Shown: positions 21,807 to 30,700 of the stretch, in pieces
How the letters are laid out: each line of letters begins with the position of its first letter
Numbering within the stretch: position 1 is the stretch's first letter
From: Trueperaceae bacterium
GTDB lineage: Bacteria; Deinococcota; Deinococci; Deinococcales; Trueperaceae
Length of the DNA: 33,489 bases
Reading direction: 5' to 3'
Assembly: GCA_013697735.1 (NCBI GenBank)
Contig: JACCWH010000153.1
Coordinates: 1 to 33,489, forward strand
Position numbers and translations under genes: made by a program
The notes under the pieces: generated by a model
Told to the model about the DNA's origin: nothing
Database searches by the model: none
Seen by the model: only the letters and a program-made list of their open reading frames with translations

Positions 21807-22796
21807 ATGGTCCGCACCACACTCCTGCTCTCCCTCACCCTCGCACTCCTCGGTCATGGCCTCGCGCAGAGCCTCACGCTCTACTCCGGCCGTGGCGAGG
21901 GGCTCGTCCAACCCCTGATCGAGCGCTTCACCGCTGAAACGGGCATCATCGTGAACGTTCGCTACGGCGATACGGCGCAGCTCGCCGTGCTCCTGCTCGA
22001 AGAGGGCCCAGCGAGCCCCGCCGACGTCTTCTGGGGGCAAGACGCCGGCGCCCTCGGCGCGCTCTCGCTCGGCGGACGGTTCCGGGAGCTGCCGGCGTCA
22101 CTCGCCGCCGACCTCCCCGGCATCTACACCAGCGCTGGCGGACTCTGGGTCGCGACGAGCGGCCGCGCGCGCGTACTTGCCTATTCGCCTGGACGGACCG
22201 CGGGTCAGCCGTGGCCCGAAAGCGTCTTCGATCTCACCGATCCCAGCTACCGTGGCCGTGTCGCCTGGGCGCCGACGAACGGTTCGTTCCAGTCCTTCGT
22301 GACCGCCATGCGCGTCTTGCACGGCGAAGACGCCACCCGGGACTGGCTCCGGGGCATGATGGCGAACGACGTGCAGTCCTACGGGAACAACACCACGCAA
22401 GTCGAGGCCGTCGCCGCCGGCGAGGTCGACTACGCCTTGGTGAACAACTACTACCTCCTGCGGTTCCTCGCCGACGATCCGGCCTTTCCCGTAGCCCAGG
22501 ACTTCTTCGCCGACGGTGACATCGGCAACCTCGTGAACGTGGCCGGCGCTGGCATCCTCGCGTCCTCCGACGACGTCGAGATGGCCGAACGGTTCCTCGA
22601 ATTCCTCCTCAGCGACGAATCGCAGTCCTACTTCACGAACGTCGTCTACGAATACCCGGTCACGCGCGCCGTCGCGCCGAACGAGCGACTCGTCGACTAC
22701 GACGAGTTGCTCGAGACGAGCCCCGAAGTCGACCTCGACGTCCTCGAAGACCTCGAGGGAACCCTCGACCTGCTTCGGGAGGTCGGCCTCCTCTGA
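21807..22796 (+). CDS. fbpA: Ferric-iron ABC importer, periplasmic binding protein
   Basis: This 329-residue secreted binding protein of the FbpA/FutA (extracellular solute-binding family 1) type has a signal peptide covering about residues 1-21 (LLLSLTLALLGHGLAQ). The mature protein begins SLTLYSGRGE, matching the classic opening of iron-binding proteins. The adjacent tyrosines in NNYYLLRF (Tyr215, Tyr216) are the expected Fe(III) ligands. It captures ferric iron outside the membrane and hands it to the permease. The ATG at 21807 lies 7 bases after GGAAGGA. The gene heads the importer cluster and has its own promoter and structured leader. Iron as substrate rests on the Tyr pair and on the family; thiamine or phosphonate importers have related binding proteins but lack this Tyr pair. 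Confidence 0.9.
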   Translation: MVRTTLLLSLTLALLGHGLAQSLTLYSGRGEGLVQPLIERFTAETGIIVNVRYGDTAQLAVLLLEEGPASPADVFWGQDAGALGALSLGGRFRELPASLAADLPGIYTSAGGLWVATSGRARVLAYSPGRTAGQPWPESVFDLTDPSYRGRVAWAPTNGSFQSFVTAMRVLHGEDATRDWLRGMMANDVQSYGNNTTQVEAVAAGEVDYALVNNYYLLRFLADDPAFPVAQDFFADGDIGNLVNVAGAGILASSDDVEMAERFLEFLLSDESQSYFTNVVYEYPVTRAVAPNERLVDYDELLETSPEVDLDVLEDLEGTLDLLREVGLL

Positions 22797-22813
22797 CCCC
22801 CGTCCTCCGCGGC

Positions 22814-22838
22814 GCACGGCGGCGACTCCGCCACGTGC
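22814..22838 (+). other. Intercistronic stem-loop before the permease start
   Basis: GGCGG/CCGCC (22818-22822 and 22828-22832, loop 5) is extended after a 2-base bulge by GCAC/GTGC (22814-22817 and 22835-22838). The right arm contains the permease GTG. Such hairpins after binding-protein genes often lower expression of the downstream genes; that effect is inferred here. Confidence 0.35.
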
Positions 22839-24379
22839 CATGGTTCGTCCTCATCCCGGCCCTCGCGGCCGGGATCGGGACGGTGGTACCGATCGCCTAC
22901 CTCGTGCTGCGAGCCTTCGACGCGGACCTCGACACCGTGGCGCGTCTCGTCCTGCGCGAACGGACCCTCCATCTCCTCGTCAACACCCTGTCCCTCACGG
23001 CTGGCGTGCTCGTGATCACCACGATCATGGCCGTCCCGCTCGCATGGCTCGCGGTCCGCTCCGACCTTCGGTTTCGTCGCGTCGTCACGTGGCTGGCCGT
23101 GATTCCGTTGGCGATCCCCGGGTACGTCGTCGCCTACGCGCTCATCGGGCTCGGCGGGCACAACGGTCTCCTCGCGCAGATCTTCGACCTCACCGTGGCG
23201 CGGCCACGCGGCTACTGGGGCGCGACCATCGCGCTCAGCATGTACACCTTCCCGTATCTCTTCCTGAACGTCCGCGCCGCACTCATGGGGCTCGATCCGA
23301 GCCTCGAGGAGAGCGCGCGTAGCCTCGGCCTCGGCGGTCGCGAGATCGTCAGGCGCGTGGTGATTCCGCAGCTGCGGCCGGCACTCCTGGCGGGCTGGCT
23401 CGTGATCGCGCTCTACGTGCTCGGTGACTTCGGGGTGGTGGCACTCATGCGCTTCGAAGCCTTCAGTTACGCAATCTATCTCCAGTACTCGGCGGCCTTC
23501 GATCGGATCTACGCCGCCTGGCTCTCCCTCATGCTGTTGGCGCTCACGCTCGGCATCGTCGCCGCCGAGGCGCGTCTCCTGGGAACACGCCGCTATGCCC
23601 GAATCGGCGCCGGGACGCAACGCGCCGTCGTGGTCACCCGACTCGGCCGCTGGGCCCCGCTCGCCCACGCGTACGTCGCCGTGGTCCTGCTCGCGTCGTT
23701 GGGCCTCCCGATCGTCGTCCTCGCCTACTGGCTGCTCCTCGCGCCGCCCGACGCGGCGGCGTGGTCGGCCGTCGGTACCGCATTCCTGCGGACGGCGAGC
23801 GTCGCCATCCCCACCGCCCTCCTCGCGGCCGCAGTGGCGATGCCGGTCGCCTACATGAGTGCGCGGGTGCGGATGCGCGGCGGCCGCGTGATCGAGCGCC
23901 TCGCTTACCTCGGCTATGCGATTCCGCCAGTATCGCTCGCGTTGGCGCTGGTCTTCTTCGCACTCCGCTCCGCCCCCTGGCTCTACCAGACGATCCCGCT
24001 CCTGATCGCCGCCTATGTGGTGAGCTTCCTCGCGCTCGCGATCGGACCGATACGGAGCGCCGTCCTGCAGGTTCCTGCCAGGATAGAAGAGGCCGCCACG
24101 TCACTCGGACGTCAACGCTTCACGGCCTTCTGGCAAGTGATCTTCCCGATCATCCGCCGCCCGGTCATCGCGGCGACGGCGCTCGTCTTGATGGTGACGA
24201 TGAAGGAACTGCCGATCACGTTCCTGCTCGGGCCGACCGGCTTCACGACCCTCGCAGTGAGTGTCTTCAGTCGCACCTCCGAAGCGATGATGGCCGCGGC
24301 CGCTCCCTTCGCCGCGGCGATCGTGCTCTTCTCGAGCCTCTTCGTGGGGTTGCTGATCTCGTACGAAGGGCGACGCTGA
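22835..24379 (+). CDS. fbpB: Ferric-iron ABC importer, fused permease
   Basis: This 514-residue inner membrane permease has about twelve transmembrane segments made of two similar halves, as in FbpB/SfuB. Each half carries an EAA-type loop that docks the ATPase: EESARSLGLGG...IPQLRPALLAG in the first half, and EEAATSLGRQRFTAFWQVIFPIIRRP in the second. The GTG at 22835 is the first usable start after the binding-protein stop. No ribosome binding site is clear, and the start lies in a hairpin, so translation may be weak, suiting the low permease-to-binding-protein ratio usual for such importers. The hydrophobic domain begins within a few residues of the start. The function is firm; substrate follows from the binding protein. 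Confidence 0.9.
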   Translation: MPWFVLIPALAAGIGTVVPIAYLVLRAFDADLDTVARLVLRERTLHLLVNTLSLTAGVLVITTIMAVPLAWLAVRSDLRFRRVVTWLAVIPLAIPGYVVAYALIGLGGHNGLLAQIFDLTVARPRGYWGATIALSMYTFPYLFLNVRAALMGLDPSLEESARSLGLGGREIVRRVVIPQLRPALLAGWLVIALYVLGDFGVVALMRFEAFSYAIYLQYSAAFDRIYAAWLSLMLLALTLGIVAAEARLLGTRRYARIGAGTQRAVVVTRLGRWAPLAHAYVAVVLLASLGLPIVVLAYWLLLAPPDAAAWSAVGTAFLRTASVAIPTALLAAAVAMPVAYMSARVRMRGGRVIERLAYLGYAIPPVSLALALVFFALRSAPWLYQTIPLLIAAYVVSFLALAIGPIRSAVLQVPARIEEAATSLGRQRFTAFWQVIFPIIRRPVIAATALVLMVTMKELPITFLLGPTGFTTLAVSVFSRTSEAMMAAAAPFAAAIVLFSSLFVGLLISYEGRR

Positions 24380-24461
24380 AGTCGTCAGACCGCGTCTCCG
24401 ATCCACCCGAGCATGTGGTTCACCACGTGATTCGGCGCCGACGCCCGACATCGCGCTATCG

Positions 24462-24494
24462 CCTACCAAAATGGTCGGGTATCCACGATAGACT
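24462..24494 (+). promoter_or_regulatory. Separate promoter and possible operator of the ATPase gene
   Basis: TAGACT (24489-24494) lies 12 bases before the ATG at 24507. An inverted repeat CCTACCA-AAA-TGGTCGG (24462-24478, one mismatch per arm) sits where the -35 region would be. A repressor bound there would block the promoter. A weaker hairpin, CATGTGG-TTCA-CCACGTG, lies upstream around 24412-24430 and may end the permease transcript. Confidence 0.4.
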
Positions 24495-24506
24495 GCCGCC
24501 AGCGAC

Positions 24507-25631
24507 ATGGCCGACACCCCCCACCTCCCGCACACCCCACGGCCCGTCGTCGAGCTTCGCGGGCTCTCGAAGGCCTACCCCCGCCCCGACCACGTGGCCG
24601 TGGAGGACCTCGATCTCGAAGTCGGCTCCGGAGAGGTCCTGTGCCTGCTCGGACCCTCCGGGTGCGGAAAGACCACGCTGCTGCGGCTCGTCGCCGGCTT
24701 CGAAGTCCCCGACACCGGCACCGTGTCGATCGCGGGCGACCTCGTGGCGGGCCCGGACTGCTGGGTCCAGCCCGACCGGCGACGAATCGGCTTCGTCTTC
24801 CAGGACTACGCGCTCTTCCCGCACCTGAGCGTGCTCCAGAACGTCGCCTTCGGTTTACGGCGCGGGAGCCGCACGCAACGCATGCAGCAGGCGAAGGCGG
24901 TCATGGACCTCGTTGGTCTCACCATCTTCGCGAGCCGCTACCCACACCAGCTCTCCGGTGGTCAGCAGCAGCGGGTCGCGCTCGCGCGAGCGCTCGCCCC
25001 CGCCCCGGCGGTGCTGCTGCTCGACGAGCCGTTCAGCAACCTCGATGCCGCACTTCGCGGCAGCACGCGCGACGAGGTGCGGCAGATACTCAAGCGAACG
25101 AACACCACGGCGATCCTCGTGACCCACGATCAGGAGGAGGCGATGACGTTCGGGGACCGCCTCGCCGTTATGCGCGCCGGGAGGCTCGAGCAGGCGGGGA
25201 GCGCGGAGTCGGTCTACTCCCGGCCGCGAACAGCATTCGTCGCGAGCTTCCTCGGCCGCACCAACCTCCTGCGCGGCGAGGGACTCGGGACCGTTGCGAA
25301 GACGCCGATCGGTGACCTGGCGCTGGCGCGCCCCGCGACGGGCCAGGTGATGCTCTCGGTACGTCCGGAGTCACTGCACTTCAGCCCCCACGGCGGCGGT
25401 GTCGATGTGCGCGTGCTGCAGCGTGAGTTCAAGGGCCACGACCTCACCTACACGTGCCAGCTCACGGGCCCCGACGCGGTTCGCCTGATCGTGCAGACGG
25501 GTCCCGATTGCCTCGTCCGCGTCGGCGACACGGTCCCGATCGCGGCGTCGACTGCTGCGGTGCCCCTCGAGCCGAGCGTATCGAGCGCAGCACACAGCGC
25601 CGCGGCTCGACGTGCCGTGCAGGAGCGCTGA
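24507..25631 (+). CDS. fbpC: Ferric-iron ABC importer, ATP-binding protein
   Basis: This 374-residue ATPase energises the importer on the cytoplasmic side. Walker A GPSGCGKTT is at 49-57, the Q-loop is in VFQDYALFPH, the signature LSGGQQQR starts at 149, Walker B LLLDEP has Asp173 and Glu174, and the switch His is in VTHDQEEA. The region from about 250 to 350 is a TOBE-type regulatory domain, present in FbpC and related importers, where it may sense substrate or metabolite. The C-terminal 20 residues are Ala/Ser/Arg-rich and probably disordered. It follows the permease after 127 bases and has a promoter-like TAGACT, so it can be expressed apart from the other two genes. Family and role are firm. 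Confidence 0.92.
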   Translation: MADTPHLPHTPRPVVELRGLSKAYPRPDHVAVEDLDLEVGSGEVLCLLGPSGCGKTTLLRLVAGFEVPDTGTVSIAGDLVAGPDCWVQPDRRRIGFVFQDYALFPHLSVLQNVAFGLRRGSRTQRMQQAKAVMDLVGLTIFASRYPHQLSGGQQQRVALARALAPAPAVLLLDEPFSNLDAALRGSTRDEVRQILKRTNTTAILVTHDQEEAMTFGDRLAVMRAGRLEQAGSAESVYSRPRTAFVASFLGRTNLLRGEGLGTVAKTPIGDLALARPATGQVMLSVRPESLHFSPHGGGVDVRVLQREFKGHDLTYTCQLTGPDAVRLIVQTGPDCLVRVGDTVPIAASTAAVPLEPSVSSAAHSAAARRAVQER

Positions 25632-25808
25632 CGACACCACCCACACACGGCGACCACGGAACGAAGGCACACCCCAGTACCGCCGCCAAGCAGGAGGATG
25701 TGCCCTCGTCGCGCCGCAGCGTGGGTCGAGCGACCCGGCCGTTGCTGCCGCGATCGTACCACCGTGCGTACGGATGCGTCGACGTATCCGCGGGTGACGC
25801 AGTCGGCC
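25632..25808. other. Convergent intergenic region, no feature recognised
   Basis: This 177-base gap lies between the 3' ends of fbpC and bcp. I see no convincing gene, and only a short GGGTCGAGCGACCC stem near 25727-25740. Confidence 0.3.
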
Positions 25809-26285
25809 TCAGGCCGCTCGGTCGGCCAGCTCCGCGATCACGGCGTGCACGTCTTCGGCGTGGCCCTCCACGTTCACAGTGTGCCAGACGTGCGCGATCA
25901 CGCCCGACGGATCGATGAGGAACGTCGTCCGTATGACGCCCATGTACGTGCGCCCGAAATTCTTCTTCTCGCCCCAGACCTCGTAGGCCTCGAGGAGGGA
26001 CTTTTCGGGATCGACCAGCAGGGGGAAGTCGAGATCGTACTTGGTGGCGAACGCGCGATGGGCGTCGGCGTCGTCGCCGGAGGCGCCGAGCACCACGGCT
26101 CCGACACCCTGCAACGACGCCAGCGAATCGCGGAAGCCGCAGGCTTGTGTCGTACAGCCTGGGGTGTCGTCGGTTGGATAGAAGTACAGCACCACCCAGC
26201 TGCCCGCGTAGCGCTCCAGCGAATGGACCTGCCCCTCTGCGTCGTGCGCCTCGAACGCCGGCGCCCCCTCTCCTACTTCGGGCAT
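25809..26285 (-). CDS. bcp: Thioredoxin-dependent peroxiredoxin Bcp/PrxQ
   Basis: This 158-residue thiol peroxidase reduces hydrogen peroxide and organic peroxides. The active site TPGCTTQACGFRD has the peroxidatic Cys44 and the resolving Cys49 five residues on, the atypical 2-Cys arrangement of the Bcp/PrxQ class, reduced by thioredoxin. FYPTDDTPG and the RTTFLIDPSG strand are typical. The ATG at 26285 is chosen because AGGAGGT lies just upstream; the frame to 26396 adds a non-conserved Ala/Pro-rich stretch. It is convergent with the iron importer, which is a sensible neighbour since ferrous iron and peroxide together cause damage, but there is no shared operon. Confidence 0.95.
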   Translation of the reverse strand: MPEVGEGAPAFEAHDAEGQVHSLERYAGSWVVLYFYPTDDTPGCTTQACGFRDSLASLQGVGAVVLGASGDDADAHRAFATKYDLDFPLLVDPEKSLLEAYEVWGEKKNFGRTYMGVIRTTFLIDPSGVIAHVWHTVNVEGHAEDVHAVIAELADRAA

Positions 26286-26386
26286 CGTGACCTCCTGGCA
26301 CCACCGTACGCTCGGGGGTGGCGGCACGATGGTAGCCCAACGCCCTCCGGTGTGCGCGACGCGCGCGACCGACGCGCATCCGGTGC

Positions 26387-26392
26387 TAGCTT
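26387..26392 (+). promoter_or_regulatory. Possible -10 box of the small secreted protein gene
   Basis: TAGCTT lies about 90 bases before the ATG at 26483. No -35 TTG at 17 bases is visible, so this is weak. Confidence 0.25.
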
Positions 26393-26482
26393 GCATGGAC
26401 GCGTGGGGGACGGCGACTCGGCCGTGCGAGCGTCTCGCACCCCCTCGTTCCGCGCGACCCGCACGCCCCGAAAGGACGTCAC

Positions 26483-26995
26483 ATGACCAGAGCCTGCCCC
26501 CACGACCGCCGCACGCTTCGGCCGGTGCTCACGGCGCTGCTCACGACGCTCGCGATCCTCGTGAGCGTGACCGTCGGCGCCCAAGCGCCAGCGCCGGAGT
26601 CGTTCGATACGATTTCCACGGCCTCCTACCCGCTCTTTCCGATCGACGACAGCAAGGTGCACGCCCAACTCCAAGTCGTGTCGCGAACCGAGGGTGGGAG
26701 CATGCTGATCCTCACCGTCGAGGGTATCGAGGAAGGGGGCCAGTACACGGCCGCGCTCTATGCCGGTGATTGCGGTCCAGATCGCCAGGTGGTGCTCGAA
26801 CTCGAACCGATCGGCAGGGAGAACGATCCCTACGTCAGCATCACCGAGACCGACCTCGAGTTCGAGACGATCACGGAAGGCGACCACTTCATCTACATCT
26901 TCGCCGGCGACGACATCGATCGGCCGAACGAACCCGGGCTCGACGCGCCGGCGCTCGCGTGCGGCGAGGTGGGCGTCGGAGCGATCGCCGAATAG
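26483..26995 (+). CDS. Small secreted protein of unknown function
   Basis: This 170-residue protein has a signal peptide over about residues 1-34: basic start, then LTALLTTLAILVSVTVGAQA with a likely Ala-x-Ala cleavage. The mature part (about 135 residues) is acidic and beta-rich. It has two Cys, in AGDCGPDRQ and ALACGEVG, which could form one disulfide. The region GGQYTAALYAGDCG...VLELEPI loosely resembles CHRD/superoxide-dismutase-like or adhesion beta-sandwich repeats, but I do not recognise it firmly. The ATG at 26483 follows AAAGGA at good spacing. It converges on birA with 30 bases between. It is divergent from bcp, which gives no functional hint. Confidence 0.7.
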   Translation: MTRACPHDRRTLRPVLTALLTTLAILVSVTVGAQAPAPESFDTISTASYPLFPIDDSKVHAQLQVVSRTEGGSMLILTVEGIEEGGQYTAALYAGDCGPDRQVVLELEPIGRENDPYVSITETDLEFETITEGDHFIYIFAGDDIDRPNEPGLDAPALACGEVGVGAIAE

Positions 26996-27014
26996 ACGGC
27001 GGAAGACCGACTGA

Positions 27015-27030
27015 CGTAGCGAGCCCTACG
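27015..27030. terminator. Small hairpin at the birA stop codon
   Basis: CGTAG (27015-27019) and CTACG (27026-27030) pair across a 6-base loop. The birA TAG stop lies in the right arm. The stem is only 5 bp, so terminator function is uncertain. Confidence 0.3.
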
Positions 27031-27751
27031 CCGGGCGCACGTGCACCTTGCCGCGGCCCACGGCCAGCTCATCGGTCCCGACCAGGAGTCGGAGTCGACC
27101 ATCGCTCGCGAGACCGAGGACCGTGCCGACGGTCGTCGATTCGCCGTCGACGATGGTGACTTCGGCGCCTCGGTAGGCGTCGAGTTGGTCCCAGCGCGCG
27201 ACGAGTTGGTCCGGACTCGTGGTGACTGCCTCTTGGAGGCCGTCCAACACGGCTCGTCGAGCGCTCTGCCAGAGCTCCCGGGAGCCGACGTTCGGGAGCA
27301 ACGCCCGTAGCGCGACGGCACCCTCCGGAACGTCGTTCGTGACGTTGAGCCCGACGCCCACGAGCGCGTGGGCGCCACGCCGTTCGACGAGCACGCCCGC
27401 GAGCTTGCCGCTGGTCGCTCCACCGACGACCAGATCGTTGGGCCACTTCACGTCGACCCTGCAACCGAGCGCGCGGAGTCGCCGCGCCACGGCGACGGTG
27501 GTCGCGGCGGGCCACGCCGTCGCCGCGAGCGCCGACAAGCGCTCGACGGCGAGAACGGCGGTGAGCCAGAGGCCACCGGGCGGGCTCGACCAGTCCCGAC
27601 GGCGGCGACCACGCCCGCCGCGTTGCTCGCGTGCGACGATCACGAGGCCCTCGCCCGCACCCCCCTCGACCCGATCACGGGCGAGGTCTTGCGTCGAGAC
27701 GACGCTCTCGAGATGCGCCACGCGCCACTCGAGCGCGGCGCGGGCGCTCAT
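27026..27751 (-). CDS. birA: Biotin-protein ligase (class I, no DNA-binding domain)
   Basis: This 241-residue enzyme attaches biotin to a lysine of carrier proteins such as the acetyl-CoA carboxylase carrier subunit, through biotinyl-AMP. The biotin-AMP loop GGRGRRRRDW is at 45-54, KWPND at 102-106, and GKLAGVLVE with the catalytic Lys at 115-124; a small SH3-like C-terminal domain follows from about 195. The N-terminal helix-turn-helix of E. coli BirA is missing, so it should not act as the biotin operon repressor. The ATG at 27751 overlaps the smc stop (ATGA), so expression is coupled to smc. The ligase call is firm; why it is tied to smc is unclear. Confidence 0.93.
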   Translation of the reverse strand: MSARAALEWRVAHLESVVSTQDLARDRVEGGAGEGLVIVAREQRGGRGRRRRDWSSPPGGLWLTAVLAVERLSALAATAWPAATTVAVARRLRALGCRVDVKWPNDLVVGGATSGKLAGVLVERRGAHALVGVGLNVTNDVPEGAVALRALLPNVGSRELWQSARRAVLDGLQEAVTTSPDQLVARWDQLDAYRGAEVTIVDGESTTVGTVLGLASDGRLRLLVGTDELAVGRGKVHVRPA

Positions 27752-30700
27752 GGGGCGCTCGCGCCCTCCGCCTCCGGGAGCGCGGCCTCGTCGATCGGGA
27801 TGAGGGGATCGCTCCGCCCTTCGCGTCGCATCGAAAAGACACGGCTCACCCCCGCCTCGGTGGTCACGCCCCAGAGCGTGTCCGCGACCTCGAAGGTCGC
27901 CTTCTGGTGCGTGATGAGCACGAACTGGGTACCACGCTGCGAGAGCGTCTCGAGGAACTCGCCGAAGCGACGAATGTTGGCCTCGTCGAGCGGGGCATCG
28001 ACCTCGTCGAGCACTGCTATTGGGAGGCCGCGCCCCTCGTCGGCCATGAGCGCGAAGAGGAACGCGAGCGCTCCCATCGTCCGCTCGCCGACCGACAGGA
28101 GCCCAAGCGATTGGGTCTGCTTGCCCGGCGGCTGAAGCCGGATGCGGAGCCCGATGTGCCGAGCACCGTCGAGATCCACGTCGACCTCGCCGACCGCCTC
28201 GGCACCGAAGAGCGAGCGAACGTGGTGACGGAAGCCGGTCTTGAGGCCTTCGATGGCAACGGCGAGACGGGCGGTGGTCTCGCGATCGATCCGTTCGAGG
28301 GTCGCCTCGAGGTCGGTCGTCGCGAGGATCGCCTGCACTGCCTCGACCTCGAGTGTTTCTAACCGGTCGCGCCGAGCGGCAAGATCGTCGGCGGCGCGGT
28401 GGTTGACGGGCCCGATCGCCTCGAGTGCCTCCTCGACCTCCCGTAGCCGAGCGCGAGCGGGGCGCTCGGCGAGATCGAGCACCTCGACGCCGGCGGGGAG
28501 TGCGGCCCGCTCCTCCTGCGCGAGTTCGAGAGCCGCCTCGCGCCTCGCCAACGTGATGCGCACCTCCTCGAGGTCGCGACCGAGATCCGCCTGTGCGGTG
28601 GTGAGCGCATCGAGTCTGGAGTCGGCGCGGGCGGTCGACTCGCGCGCCTCCTCGAAGGTCCGGATCACGTCGCCGAGGTCGGGGATCGCCGCCAGGGCGG
28701 TTTCGGCCGCCCGCCCAGCCAGGGCCACCTCCTCACGCACCAGCGCCAGACGCTCGCGCTGCGCAGCGATCTCCTCCCGGAGCGTGGCGAGGCGAAGTAG
28801 CCCGGCGTCGTAGCGCTCGCGGTCGGCGTCGTAGGCGCGACGCCGCTCGGCGTGCACGGCGTGCGCCTCGCGGGCGCGAGCCACCGTCCCTTCGACCTCG
28901 AAGCGCGCGACGTCTGCCGTGCGACGCGTCTCCTCGGCTGCGACCCAGGCGGCCTCGGACGCGCTCACGCGCTCGCGTGCGTCGTCGACGTCCGGCACGT
29001 CGGTCGGCGCCTCCGTCGACGCCATGGCGGCCCGGAGCCGCTCCACGCGCTCCGCCCCGTCCTCGCGCATGCGTCGATCCCCCAGGGCCTCCGCGCGGGC
29101 GCGACCATACGCATCCGCCGCCGCCGCGTGCGCGGTCTTCGCGTCCGCTGCGATCGCCGTAGCCTCGCGCACGTCGTCCTGCGCACTCTGCACGCGCGCG
29201 AGGGCGTCTTCGGCGCGCTGCGTCGCCGCGGCCGTGACAGCGACGGCGTCCTCGAGTTCTTTGGCCGCGCCGAGCACCCCCACGCCGCCGCGACGCCCGC
29301 CGCTCATCGCACCTCCTGGATCGACCGTGTCGCCGTCGAGCGTGACGAGCCGGGGACGACGGCGATGACCGCGCGCGAGCGCGGCGGCGTGGTGCATGGT
29401 CTCGACCACCACGCTGTCGCCGAGCAGACTTTCGAACACGCCCCGGTAGGCGTCGCCGACGTCGATAAGGTCGATGGCGGCAGCCACCACTCCAGGAGCG
29501 CCGTCTCCGGCCGGCCAAGAGGCGCTCCGGCCGCCGCGGACGAGGTCGAGCGGAAGCACCGTCACCCAGCCGCCTGCCGTGCGCACGTGCGCGAGCACAC
29601 GCTCGCCGGTGGTGGCGGTGTCGACGACCACGTATTCGGAGCGGCGACCGAGCGCGCCACCGATCGCGGCGGCGAAGCGTTGCTCCACCGTGACGAGGTC
29701 GGCCACCGAACCGATGACGCCGGGGATCCTCGAGGTGAGTGCCTGTTTCGGCCCGTGGGCATACCCCTGGCGCGACGCGAGCGCCGCTCGGAGCCGCTCG
29801 GCCGCACGCGAGCGGGCCTGCGCTTCGGCGCTCGCCTCCGCATGGTCGCGGTGGTGCTCCGCGAGTATCGAACGCGCAACCTCGAGCGCGTCCGCCGCGC
29901 ATTCGGAGGCGCGCTCCGCGTCGAGCGCGATCCGTTCGAGTTGAGCAGGATCCTCGGGCTCGGCCGCTTCGAGCGCGCGGAGGTGGGACTCCGCCGCCTC
30001 GAGCTGCTCCTCGAGCGAGGAGGCGCGACTGGCGTACGCGGCCCATGCTCGCTCCGCTGCGCTGGCGAGGGTGCGGGCTTCCTGGAGCCCACGAGCGCGC
30101 TCAGCGGCGGCGCGCTCGTATTCGGCAGACTCGGCCCGTCGCTCGAATGCGGCCGCTTCGGCGTCGTGAAGCAGTCGCGCCAACGTCTCGCCATCGCCCT
30201 CGGGAGCGACGGGCGGTTCGATGGCGGCGAGCCGCGCGACCTCGTCCGCGATCTCGTCCACGCGAGCTTCGAGCGTGGTCGCACGCTCGTGCGCGCGGTC
30301 ACGTTCGGCCTCCGCGAGGTTGGCGGCGCCGCGTCGCGCCTCGACGAGGGCGGTCGCCTCGCGATACCTGACTTCGGCCTCGCCCAATGAGGAGCGGGCC
30401 CGTGCCACCGCCGCGCGCGCGGCGTCGATCGACGTCGCGCCGGCAACGAGCGCGTGATCGCCGTCCACCTCGCGCGACCGCAGACCCGCCACCTCGGCGG
30501 TGAGGCCCGCGACGCGTGCATCCGCCGCGGTGACGCGCAGCCGGAGCGCCTCGCGCGAGAGCGCCTGATGCCGCTGCGCGTCCGCGGCTTCGTCGGCGAG
30601 CTGTTCGACTTGGTCGCGCATGGTGGCGAGGACGTCCTCGAGCCTCTCGAGGTGACCGCGCGCGCTTTGGAGACGCGCCATGGTCTGCTCACGCCGCCCG

